A stretch of DNA of 13,509 nt, taken from positions 592,636-606,144 of the forward strand of contig PJRA01000196.1 of assembly GCA_016987375.1 (NCBI GenBank). Reading direction: 5' to 3'. The DNA comes from Brachionus koreanus. Its lineage: Eukaryota; Rotifera; Eurotatoria; Ploima; Brachionidae. The position numbers and the translations under genes are program-made. Of this stretch, positions 1 to 6,950 are shown piece by piece (the stretch's first letter is position 1; each line of letters begins with the position of its first letter). The notes beneath the pieces were generated by a model. It worked only from the letters and a program-made list of their open reading frames with translations. It was not told the DNA's origin and searched no databases.

Positions 1-193
1 AAGTCAATTTATTTGACTTGACTTTTGACTTTTGAACAACTCTGTTTGCATTCATAAAATGTTAGTCTCCAACCATTCTCCTACCTAATCCTGAGAAAGG
101 TGATCGACTAAAGGAGCAGTTCTGGATGTGATACTCGAGTTAGTTTCACCTTTAGTTACCATTTTTAACCATTGTCATCGACTAATGGCGTTT

Positions 194-555
194 GGGAAAG
201 TGCCTAATCAAGCTGCACCAAGTGACAAGCGATCAGTTGCCATCAATTTACCATCAGTGCATTGATTATGGTATTAGATGAATGTGGAAGATCTATAGAC
301 AGTGGTGACCAGAAGATGATAGAAATTTTCTTTGAATTTATCAAGGAATTCGACATAGTTAACCAAGAGCGACTATTATCTCAGACCAGACCGAGTTTAT
401 GTTTCCTCGTTGCTTATCGCTGACTGTCGTAAGTAACGAGGAGGCAACAAAATAGCGAGATTTACTTGCTAGTGCAGTGTCAAAGAGGCAGTGTTCTTGA
501 ACCTTTTGACATAAATGAGTATCGGCCTCTTGGTGTTGAGTTAATAACTTTTTAA
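194..555 (+). pseudogene. Decayed non-LTR retrotransposon reverse transcriptase, internal fragment
   Basis: This is a broken relic of a LINE reverse transcriptase. In one frame (codons starting at 319) the translation reads FFEFIKEFDIVNQERLLSQ, a worn version of RT motif A, whose usual form is F-x-D-F-x-K-A-F-D-x-V-N-H-E-x-L-L. The first catalytic aspartate is replaced by glutamate. The same frame, after a TGA at 421 and a TAA at 430, reads QRGSVLEPF from 481, which matches the QGSVLGPLLF core of motif B, and ends at 553-555. Just upstream, in another frame from 200, KVPNQAAPSDKRSVAIN resembles the P-S-D-F-R-P-I motif 1; sequence between motifs 1 and A is shortened. Motif C (xADD) is not seen. 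The V-N-H-E wording suggests a clade different from the jockey-like copies later in the window. Boundaries are approximate. It lies just upstream of the oxidoreductase gene. Confidence 0.7.
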
Positions 556-695
556 AGACAAAAAAACAAACATCATAAAAATAAAAAGTTACATAACCTA
601 ATTATCGAATATTCATGTCACATTTTAAGAAACGATTCCAAACCAATGCCATTAACTAACAATGTAACCCAGAAAAAAAAAATTGTTTTAAAATA

Positions 696-2081
696 ATGAA
701 AAACATAAATCAACCAAAAAAGATATGCATTATAGGAGCAGGTGCGGCCGGCTGTGCATGCGCCTGGCTGCTAAGTCAACACAGTGAAATGTTTAATGTA
801 GAAGTATGGGATAAAGGAAATGTTGCAGGTGGTGTTGCTTCCAGTTACCAAATAGACAAAAATGGTTTGTACATTAATGACGGCGTTCAAGGCGGTACGC
901 CCTCTTATCGAAACACACTTCTCTTGCACAAAGAGCACGGCTTTGAACCAAGTCCTGTATCAATGAAAATCTCATTTGGCAAAGGTCAAACAGCTTGGAA
1001 CAACTATGGAAAAGAGCATGAGACCGAATTGGTAAAGAGAATGAGGCCTGAAATAGCCAGATTCGGAAAAGTTCTCAAATGGGTCAAAAGATTCGAGTTT
1101 GTATTCATTTTTGTGCCCATTTCTCGCCTACTAAAAATGCTCAGATTTTCAAATGAGTTCATAAACTACATGGTTTTGCCATTGACAGCTCTTTTCTTCG
1201 GCACAGGCAATCAAACGCCCAGTGTTTCATCAGCAGTAGTAGCGCGAGTTTTTCTCGATCCCGACCTCAGACTATTCGACTATGATCCACTTTATTTGCT
1301 CAGTCAAACACCAGACATGTTTGCATTTCAAAACCTTGAGACAATTTATTCGACAATTCTAAAAAACTCGGGCTGTAAGACTTATTTTGGCCGGAGTGCA
1401 CAACGAATAATCCGAGGCGCCAAAATTAGCGTAGTAGATGACTCTGGCGTTGAGGAAGAGTTCGATGAACTTGTTCTGGCATGTGATGCCGAAACTTGTC
1501 TTAAACTATTAGGAAAAAATGGTGCTAGTTTCATGGAGCGTAAAGTGCTCGGAAATGTAAAATACTTTGACGACATAACTGTGACCCATGAAGACTTTGA
1601 TTATATGCAAAAGTATTATGACATTGACTTGTCACGTGACGATCAATATTTCATAAAAATTGATCCACATGATCCGGAGAAAATAGACATGTCTTTCAAT
1701 TTGAGCAACTATCAGCCTCAATTGAAAAATTCAGAAAGAAATGTGTTCCAGACTATTTTTTTGGACAACAAAAGAGCCCACTTATGGACAAGAAATGAAA
1801 TTGATAAGAGTAAAATTTTGCTCGAAAAATGGTGGCATCAAATGGCTCATACTTGGAAGCATTTTGCATTTACTGTGCCTTATATGCGCTTTTTACAGGG
1901 AAAAAAGCACACATGGTTTTGTGGATCTTACACTTTGTTCAATACTCATGAGATGGCTGTCATATCTGGCCTTGCTGTGGCCGTCAGACTTGGTGCTGAC
2001 TATCCATTTACACACGATGAACTAGCCACAAAACAGTTTGACCAGTATCTTAAACTAAGCCATGGTTCTAAGAGAGTATAG
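696..2081 (+). CDS. FAD/NAD(P)-binding oxidoreductase (flavin amine-oxidase-like superfamily)
   Basis: A complete 461-residue flavoprotein in one exon. Residues 9-19 hold the Rossmann dinucleotide-binding turn with GAGAAG at 14-19, an acidic D39 at the end of the second strand that normally binds the adenosine ribose, and a GG pair at 45-46. A segment around 61-73 (NDGVQGGTPSYRN) fits the conserved D-x-G-x-Q stretch of these enzymes. Near the C-terminus, WFCGSYTLFNTHE (407-419) followed by SGLAVAVRLG (424-433) is the second FAD-contacting segment typical of NAD_binding_8/amino-oxidase proteins. The closest remembered group is the 'predicted NAD/FAD-binding protein' family (COG2907-like), whose substrate is not defined; I do not assign a reaction. 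A hydrophobic stretch near 128-145 may contact membrane. Start: first ATG after an A-rich leader. The ORF is less AT-rich than the flanks (27 of 60 bases are G or C at 901-960). Single-exon structure and composition are compatible with horizontal acquisition. Confidence 0.93.
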   Translation: MKNINQPKKICIIGAGAAGCACAWLLSQHSEMFNVEVWDKGNVAGGVASSYQIDKNGLYINDGVQGGTPSYRNTLLLHKEHGFEPSPVSMKISFGKGQTAWNNYGKEHETELVKRMRPEIARFGKVLKWVKRFEFVFIFVPISRLLKMLRFSNEFINYMVLPLTALFFGTGNQTPSVSSAVVARVFLDPDLRLFDYDPLYLLSQTPDMFAFQNLETIYSTILKNSGCKTYFGRSAQRIIRGAKISVVDDSGVEEEFDELVLACDAETCLKLLGKNGASFMERKVLGNVKYFDDITVTHEDFDYMQKYYDIDLSRDDQYFIKIDPHDPEKIDMSFNLSNYQPQLKNSERNVFQTIFLDNKRAHLWTRNEIDKSKILLEKWWHQMAHTWKHFAFTVPYMRFLQGKKHTWFCGSYTLFNTHEMAVISGLAVAVRLGADYPFTHDELATKQFDQYLKLSHGSKRV

Positions 2082-2123
2082 AATCTTTTATTTAGATTAA
2101 TTTTTTATTTTTTAAAATAGTAA

Positions 2124-2129
2124 AATAAA
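2124..2129 (+). promoter_or_regulatory. Polyadenylation signal of the oxidoreductase gene
   Basis: AATAAA occurs 43 nt after the stop codon, within a T-rich and A-rich 3' flank. Position and sequence fit the animal cleavage and polyadenylation signal, although AATAAA is common by chance in DNA this AT-rich. Confidence 0.55.
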
Positions 2130-2231
2130 TTTTTTTTAAAATGACTTTCTTTGGCTTTGTAAAAAAATTTTTAGGCATCTAACTGAACCCAAAAGGACAA
2201 TTTCCCCTATCCAATCGATTTTTGCCCCAGT

Positions 2232-2330
2232 TTTAGCAACATTATTTCTAAATTATCTAACCTTTTTTTAATACAAAATTTGGTGCTGTTTTCGAATTTT
2301 TAAAAATATTTTAGAAATAATTTTGCTAAA
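2232..2330. repeat. 21-bp inverted repeat with 57-nt spacer
   Basis: TTTAGCAACATTATTTCTAAA at 2232-2252 (21 nt: TTTAGCAAC then ATTATTTCTAAA) is the reverse complement of 2310-2330 except for one position (20 of 21 pair). The spacer is 57 nt. It could be a small hairpin-forming MITE remnant or a transcribed stem-loop; no target-site duplication is obvious. Confidence 0.6.
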
Positions 2331-2822
2331 TGTATTTAAAAATTAAATTAAATGCGTATAGTATTTTAGAAAAAATAATTATAAAATAAACATAAACAAA
2401 ATTATTTTTTATCCAATTTAAAAATTTTATGTCAGAAAATATAGAAACATTGTTTTTTATAAAAAAAATATTTTAAATTTTTTTAAATACATTTGATATA
2501 TAAAATATTCCTTTTTTTTTAAAACAAATAATAAAAACAAGTGCTATTTTTTTTGTTTTTATAAGCTTTTTCCCGATTTCTTGGTTTCACCATTATAAAC
2601 TGCCAAATTATAACTATTTTCAAAACCATCCAAGGAGATTTCTCAACAAAATTTATATCGACATCATTAAAGCTTCCACAATCTAAACATTTATATTTAT
2701 AGCAAAAAAGCTGAATATTTCTTTTTTCGTCAAAAAAAAAATTAAAAAGATCTGCTCTTATTACATTAGCAGTAAGTGCCTTTACAAAAAAAAATATATA
2801 AGATGTAAGAATTTGAATTTTT

Positions 2823-3476
2823 TACTGATTATTTACCATCAGCTATGTATATAAGCTGATCATCTTTTGTTTTAAACAAAGAGTCTGCAATTAGTGCTTT
2901 GAGTAAGTAAAAAATCTCTTGTTTGATTTTCTAGATAATCTGAGACCAAGACCTCCTGAAGTGAATTTCTACACTGATTTATATAACGATGAAATTCTTT
3001 TCTACTTTATAATTGTAAGAATGCAGCTATTCTGTCTTGATCTAAGCCAGTTTTAAGCCAAAAAAGATAAACTAATAACGCCTGATTTTTTGTTCTTTTA
3101 TTATTATTTTTCTTATTTTTTAACATAGATGCAATTAATTTAAATTCTTTGATATTAAACCCAGTTATTCGTAAAGAAAGTTCGTCATCAACTTGCTCAA
3201 GATCGGAAAACATATAAAAAATGGATGACTTGATACATTTTGTTCGAAAAGATTCAAAAAGCTTTTTTATATTTTCTGCATCAAGGTTTATTTCATTAGT
3301 ATACGAAATAATTTTCTTATTTTCCATTTATTTAGCTTTTTACAAATCAAACACCGCTTATGCGACGAATAGGCTCTTGTTAAACCAATTTTAAGCTTTC
3401 CTTTTTTTGGCTCTAAGTTTGTTTTCCAATTGCGAATCAGTTCCCAATTGTTGTTCAGTTCGATTTGGGGCTCCAC
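2823..3476 (-). pseudogene. Broken Harbinger-like (DDE_4 type) transposase
   Basis: On the minus strand, 3476-3288 reads a possible zinc-binding N-terminus (SSHKRCLICKK, a C-x-x-C). After a frameshift, 3327-3007 reads a 106-residue segment containing ITGFNIKEFKLIASML and then QALLVYLFWLKTGLDQDRIA, the helix-turn-helix-like region preceding the nuclease in Harbinger/ISL2EU-type transposases. Past the stop, other frames continue in order: FHRYINQCRNSLQEVL and TRDFLL (about 2985-2905), then DDQLIYIADG (about 2865-2835). In this superfamily the D of A/W-D-G-T is the first catalytic residue. At least three frame breaks and loss of the rest of the DDE domain make it a pseudogene. Family assignment rests on remembered motif wording, not on an alignment. 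Confidence 0.72.
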
Positions 3477-3570
3477 TGCAAAGTCATTTTTGCAATTATC
3501 TTAGTTATTGAGTCTTTAACTTGTCATTTTTTTTCTCATACTTTACACCAGAGACACATTTTTTACAAAT

Positions 3571-3795
3571 CTAATCATTTATTTTTAATGAATTCTTTAA
3601 CATTTTAGAACTATTTAGTAGCTCTAATAAACTTTTTGATTTGATCATAAAAAAATGATTTTTCTTAATACGATTTAGTCGTATATTGCATCCCATACAT
3701 GATTTAAGGCATAGGTAGGTTTTTTTATCTGTAGTTTCATCGATGCATTTAGCAATATTTAGTTCCATATTATTTAAAGTTTTAATTTTTGACAT
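3571..3795 (-). pseudogene. Small open frame, possible N-terminal part of the Harbinger-like relic
   Basis: A 74-codon open frame rich in Lys, Leu and Asn. It contains CLKSCMGCNIRLNRIKKN, whose C-x-x-C followed by R-L-x-R-I recalls the N-terminal zinc-binding segment of Harbinger-like and THAP-like transposases. It lies upstream of, and on the same strand as, the transposase relic at 2823-3476, about 95 bp away, so it may be its first segment or part of a second copy. I cannot name it with confidence; a neutral open frame is possible. Confidence 0.35.
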
Positions 3796-3902
3796 TTATT
3801 TTTATTAATTATTTAAGCATTAATACGACTCACAAAGTGTTAAAAATTCATAAAATAGAAGATAGATAAAACCAATTAATTAAATAGTTATTCATATAAT
3901 TT

Positions 3903-4028
3903 ATGAAAACGAGAGCTCGACATGAATTAATCGCACAAGAAATTAACGATTACTTCTCTAAACGAACTAATGCAACAGGTAAAAATCTTTTGACAGCCAA
4001 AAATAAGACTATCACAACCAAAAAATAG
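3903..4028 (+). pseudogene. LINE reverse transcriptase C-terminal scrap, + strand
   Basis: A 41-codon open frame beginning MKTRARHELIAQEINDYF and ending in TAG. The segment HELIAQEINDY resembles QELIAREIYKYE at the C-terminus of the minus-strand LINE at 5011-5740. That suggests a fragment of the same or a closely related jockey-like element, inserted or left in the opposite orientation. No other RT motif is visible upstream, so it is a short remnant. The match is brief and could be checked by nucleotide alignment of the two segments. Confidence 0.45.
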
Positions 4029-4074
4029 TTTTTCATACAGGAAATATTTGAAGTTTTTTAAATTTTTAAGCGAT

Positions 4075-4240
4075 CTAACTGTCTTTGATCTTTTTGGCTT
4101 CTATAGAATATTTTCTTCTACAACAAAAGCCTCGCTTCCCTTTTTCTTGAATATTAGGTCCACCATTATCAATTAATGCATTAGAAACTTTGTTAGTAAC
4201 AATCATTATCATCATCATCAGATCTGGATTTTTATCATAT
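4075..4240 (-). other. Small unidentified open frame
   Basis: A minus-strand frame of about 54 codons runs from near 4240 to a TAG at 4075-4077. Its composition is less A/T-biased than the surroundings. It carries a run of Met codons (a CAT repeat on the plus strand, 4205-4218), then VSNALIDNGGPNIQEKGKRG and a basic FCCRRKYSIEAKKIKD tail. I recognise no family. It may be a remnant of a mobile element ORF, given that LINE and transposase fragments lie on both sides. Confidence 0.25.
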
Positions 4241-4303
4241 TTGATTTAAGATAATGAATTAAGTGTTTAATCAGACAGAATCGAAAATAGATTCAAGTTA
4301 ATG

Positions 4304-4319
4304 TAGTAGTAGTAGTAGT
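4304..4319 (+). repeat. (TAG)n microsatellite, LINE 3' tail
   Basis: Five consecutive TAG units. On the minus strand this is an (ACT)n run that directly ends the 3' UTR of the LINE fragment at 4304-4640. The LINE fragment at 11711-11936 ends the same way, so the run is best read as the element's own microsatellite tail. Confidence 0.8.
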
Positions 4320-4343
4320 TACTGCGGTATTGTGATCTTTAAC

Positions 4344-4375
4344 AGCGCAAATTTTGCGCTTAGCCATTAAGGCTA
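4344..4375 (-). promoter_or_regulatory. Two adjacent stem-loops in LINE 3' UTR
   Basis: AGCGCAAA (4344-4351) pairs with TTTGCGCT (4353-4360), and TAGCC (4361-4365) pairs with GGCTA (4371-4375). LINE reverse transcriptases of several clades recognise a 3' stem-loop; these are candidates for that role, by inference only. Confidence 0.5.
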
Positions 4376-4695
4376 TTGCAGTCCTTATGGTTTCCATTTG
4401 AATATTTCTTTATCAATTAGTGCCTTGAAACTATTTACTGTCCTTGCTGGTATTGCTTCTTTTGGTAACTTGTTCCATGATTCAACAACTCTGTTTGTTA
4501 AGAATTGATAACGGTATTGTCCTTTTTTGTTAATTTCTCTTACAAGTTTATGATTATTTTCTCTTCTTAGAAATGATTCAATTTTTTTAATTATTTTATT
4601 AATCATCACTTAAAATATAATTTACACAAACTCTAAATTTCCCAGAGTCGAGAAAACAGTTTATTTAGAGAAAAAAATAGTGTGAAAAAAATAAG

Positions 4696-4780
4696 CTTAA
4701 TAATTAGACCATCATACCATACTCGATCAAATGCTTTCAAAATATCGAAAAATAAGGCATTGACTTTTTTCTTTTTTTTT
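4696..4780 (-). pseudogene. Reverse transcriptase motif A scrap
   Basis: The minus strand reads KKVNALFFDILKAFDRVW and then YDGL without a stop. This is RT palm motif A of jockey-like LINEs (FFDIxKAFDxVWHxGL) with the catalytic aspartate kept. It is isolated: neighbouring RT motifs are not present around it. The LINE at 5011-5740 lacks exactly this part, and the two loci share an identical 15-nt stretch (TTGACTTTTTTCTTT at 4760-4774 and 5601-5615), so they belong to the same family or were once joined. Confidence 0.75.
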
Positions 4781-5010
4781 TAATAAATAATTGCGGGGAA
4801 ATTCCCCAGGGTTTGTCCGAATAGCCTTCGCTTTCGTTTAAACCCTCAAATTTGAAAATTTTGAATTTTTACAAAAGAAAAAAGGAGTAAAAAAGATTAA
4901 TAGATACAATTTACCTAAATGTATTAATAGAATACTGAAAAATTTAAAGCTTATTGTAATAAAAAGTTATTAATTATAAAAAGATTATAGAAGTTTTTTT
5001 TTGTTTTATT

Positions 5011-5740
5011 TTAGCGATTCATATTTGGGTTGAAAGCAGTTTGCTCGTATTTGTAAATTTCTCTTGCTATCAATTCCTGTTTTGACTTGGCTTCAAGGAA
5101 TTTGATGAAAAGTTGATTAGTTCTCTCTTCAATCGTGTCTAGCTTAAGGACCCTATGTATAGTTCGAATAGACGTTTTAATTGGAAAATACTTAATAATT
5201 TTTAGAATCTTGTTTTGAATTTTCTGAAGGCTTGACTTGATTCTTTCAGTCCCTATATTAATTATGACAGAACAGTAGTCAAAAAGGGATCTAATTAACG
5301 ACTTATACAACTTGACGTTTAAGGATAAGGAATTTGCCCACTTAAAATTTTTAATTCTTCTGAGCAAGTTAGTTTTAGGAATAAGCTTCTTTTTTAGGTT
5401 GTTCCAAGTGTGGTTTGTAACTAATTTTACGGTCAAGCTTATTTTAAAGACCCAAGTTTTACAAAAATCGATGACTTTATTTATTGCAGTAAGATGTTTT
5501 CCTAGCTCTTTTAATGATTTTCCCGTCATCCAGATGCATAGGTTATTAGCAAACAGTGCTATCTTGTGTTGATCTCTCTTTTCTGAATCCTGCTTGACAG
5601 TTGACTTTTTTCTTTCTATAAAAGGATTCAACAACTTTTTAAATAAGGAAAAAAAGTTTATCAGCAGTTCGCGGGTTTTTCCTAAAACCAGACTGCTCCT
5701 TAATCAGTAACGGGTGAGGCAAAAGTAAATAGACAAAAGA
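5011..5740 (-). mobile_element. Jockey-like LINE, RT motif 2 to C-terminus (defective)
   Basis: Near 5730-5640 the minus strand reads LLIKEQSGFRKN and ADKLFFLI, then a stop, then KVVESFYRKKKV. These are the RT finger motif Q-S-G-F-R-x-x-R-x-T-x-D-N-L and what follows it. The frame then changes at a large internal deletion removing motifs A and B. The open frame 5634-5011 resumes with ALFANNLCIW, which is motif C with the two catalytic aspartates (F-A-D-D) changed to asparagines. It continues through FCKTWVFKIS, a shortened primer-grip area, NLLRRI, LYKSLIRSLFDYCSVI and LQKIQNKILKII, and ends at NPNMNR-stop. The thumb and C-terminal part is well kept. It is dead by deletion, frameshift, stop and active-site changes. 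The same element appears to continue at 6603-6950 beyond a Tc1/mariner insertion. Confidence 0.87.
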
Positions 5741-5781
5741 TAAGCTTTCTTTCCCGATTAGGAAAATGATCAGATGATCTA

Positions 5782-5797
5782 ATATATATATATATAT
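5782..5797. repeat. (AT)n microsatellite
   Basis: An alternating AT run of about 16 nt at the left flank of the Tc1/mariner element. TA is the target of this superfamily, so the run may mark or hide the insertion point. Confidence 0.7.
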
Positions 5798-5798
5798 T

Positions 5799-6602
5799 TT
5801 AACTACTAAAAATTAGCTATAATATTGCAAAAAAAAAATTTTTAAAATGGGACTTTCTGTGTCTGAACGAGAGGCTTTTCGAAAAACAGTCAAAAATATG
5901 ATTTTACAAATGAAATAATCTGACTTTGTCGCGCACTTTACAAAGCAAGGAATTGCTCAAAGTACCATATATAATACAATCAACCGTATTCAAAATGGAG
6001 GGCCGACAAAAGACAATAAGAGAACGGATCGTCCAACTACCTGGACAGCTGCAAGGAAGACAACACTGAAGAGATTGACCAATAACCGAACTGGAGTGAG
6101 TCAAAGGCGTCTAGCAAGAAAATTTAATGTCTACCAGACAACAGTTGGCCGGCAGTTAACAAAAATGGATATTTCATATGGTAAACGTGAAAAAAAACCA
6201 AAATATAGCGCCGTACAGCATGAGAAGGCCAAGAAATTGAGTAAAAAACTTTCAAATATGCTATATCGTTCACCATGTTCGCTTTTTTTGGACGACGAAA
6301 ATTACTTTACTTTGGCGGGTGACAACATGCCGGGAAATGCCGGATATTACACAAATAACAAGTCTTTTTGTCCGGACAGTGTTCGTTTTGCTGGAAAAGG
6401 GAAGTTTCCAAAGAAGGTGTTGGTTTGGATAGCCATATCCGATCGAGGAATGTCAAAGCTTTGTCTATTTTTCAACGAAAGAATTAAGTCTTTGGTTAAA
6501 AATTCGTCCTAGTAGCTTTCTGTAATGTTTACATTAGTAAGACGTTTAGGAGTAGCTATTTATGCTCCATTCTAACTTAAACGCTCAAGGTTTAGTTAGT
6601 TA
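5799..6602 (+). mobile_element. Defective Tc1/mariner element inserted in a LINE
   Basis: The element carries the transposase pseudogene at 5847-6512 and sits between two colinear pieces of a minus-strand LINE (5011-5740 and 6603-6950). Tentative ends: TTAACTACTAAAAATTAGC at 5799-5817 aligns, with two single-base gaps and a few mismatches, with the reverse complement of 6583-6602 (TAACTAACTAAACCTTGAGC). These would be eroded terminal inverted repeats. An exact TA duplication cannot be fixed because the left flank is an AT repeat. The internal 3' part is missing, so this is a short deletion copy of about 0.8 kb. Confidence 0.65.
5847..6512 (+). pseudogene. Tc1/mariner-family transposase, C-terminally truncated, one in-frame stop
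   Basis: Starting at ATG 5847, one frame runs to TAG 6510-6512, interrupted only by TAA at 5916-5918 (codon 24). The N-terminal part contains helix-turn-helix DNA-binding sequence (GIAQSTIYNTINRIQNGG, then RTDRPTT as the GRP-like linker, and a second one around RRLARKFNVYQTTVGRQL). The catalytic part begins with SLFLDDENYFTL, holding the first D of the DDE/D triad. GYYTNN, DSVRFAGKGKFPKKVLVWIA and SDRGMSK follow, as expected for a Tc1-like transposase. It then stops after 222 codons where family members have about 340; the second and third catalytic acids are absent. It is therefore inactive. The stop at codon 24 and the loss of the C-terminus are independent lesions. Confidence 0.88.
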
Positions 6603-6950
6603 GCTAATCTAGTGATATCGACAGAGATGTTGCTATATCACACTTTCCATGATAGCTTGTTATGCTAATAGGTCTGTAGTTAGACGGATCTTGTATTAAT
6701 TTAGAGGTAGGATTTTTAACATTTGATTATGAATTTGATCAGGTCCTAATGATGCATCATTTCTTAGCTTTTTCAAGGCCAGAATCAATTTATTAATGCT
6801 AATTTGTTCACTAAATTCAAAATGACGATGTTGATCGAAATAATTGAATTTATAATTAATTGTTTCTGCATCTTTTTCAGTGTTATTCAAGTCAAGATTT
6901 TGGCTAAAAGTTAATGAAAGCAGTTCTCCTAAGAGCTTTCTTTTTTACCA
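6603..6950 (-). mobile_element. Jockey-like LINE, region before and including RT motif 1 (defective)
   Basis: The minus strand from about 6946 reads LLGELLSLTFSQNLDLNN, and the frame stays open to 6696 through ISINKLILALKKLRNDASLG and PDQIHNQMLKILP. This is the linker between endonuclease and RT, where L-x-x-L-K-x-x-K-A-x-G-P-D-x-I-H-N-x-M-L-K is characteristic. In another frame KNPTSKLIQDPSNYRPISIT follows, RT motif 1, after a short internal deletion. Order and strand match the RT pieces at 5011-5740, so both are read as one LINE split by the Tc1/mariner element. The apurinic-type endonuclease domain upstream is not seen, so the copy is 5' truncated near 6950. Confidence 0.85.

Larger units (their letters stand above)
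2082..2822. other. AT-rich spacer, no gene seen
   Basis: Apart from the AATAAA at 2124 and the inverted repeat at 2232-2330, this stretch is homopolymer-rich A/T sequence with no open frame or RNA gene that I can support. Part of 2580-2822 could be the eroded C-terminal half of the adjacent Harbinger-like transposase, but I could not match it. Confidence 0.6.
4304..4640 (-). mobile_element. 3' end of a 5'-truncated non-LTR retrotransposon (CR1/jockey-type C-terminus)
   Basis: Open frame 4609-4385 encodes 74 residues ending in TAA. It contains LTNRVVESWNKLPKEAI, then VNSFKALIDKE. The pattern F-x-x-R-V-V-x-x-W-N-x-L-P followed by S-V-N-S-F-K-x-x-L-D is the hallmark C-terminus of the polyproteins of many CR1/L2/jockey-like LINEs, after the RT domain. 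The RT core itself is missing, the usual result of 5' truncation during target-primed reverse transcription. After the stop, an approximately 65-nt 3' UTR holds two small stem-loops and ends in (ACT)n. The 5' boundary near 4640 is a guess. Confidence 0.8.

Noticed and set aside
1..45. Repeated TTGACTT units with an AAGTCAA inverted partner at the window start
   Set aside because: Short, low-complexity and cut by the window edge; cannot be tied to an element.
640..672. TAACTAAC followed by CCCAG upstream of the oxidoreductase start, like a branch point and splice acceptor
   Set aside because: There is no pyrimidine tract and no matching donor; kept only as a weak possibility.
1382..1576. Minus-strand open frame inside the oxidoreductase gene
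   Set aside because: It lies opposite a strongly supported gene and has a Ser/Thr-rich shadow composition; no family motif.
1741..2025. Plus-strand frame overlapping the end of the oxidoreductase gene
   Set aside because: A frame-shifted shadow of the conserved C-terminal FAD segment.
4795..4807. GGGGAAATTCCCC, resembling a Rel/NF-kappaB binding site
   Set aside because: A near-palindrome of this length can occur by chance. It lies among LINE scraps far from either gene's start, with nothing to support a regulatory role.
5312..5572. Plus-strand 86-codon open frame
   Set aside because: It is antisense to the clear RT C-terminal coding of the LINE on the minus strand.
5904..6104. Minus-strand 66-codon open frame
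   Set aside because: Antisense shadow of the Tc1/mariner transposase N-terminal domain.
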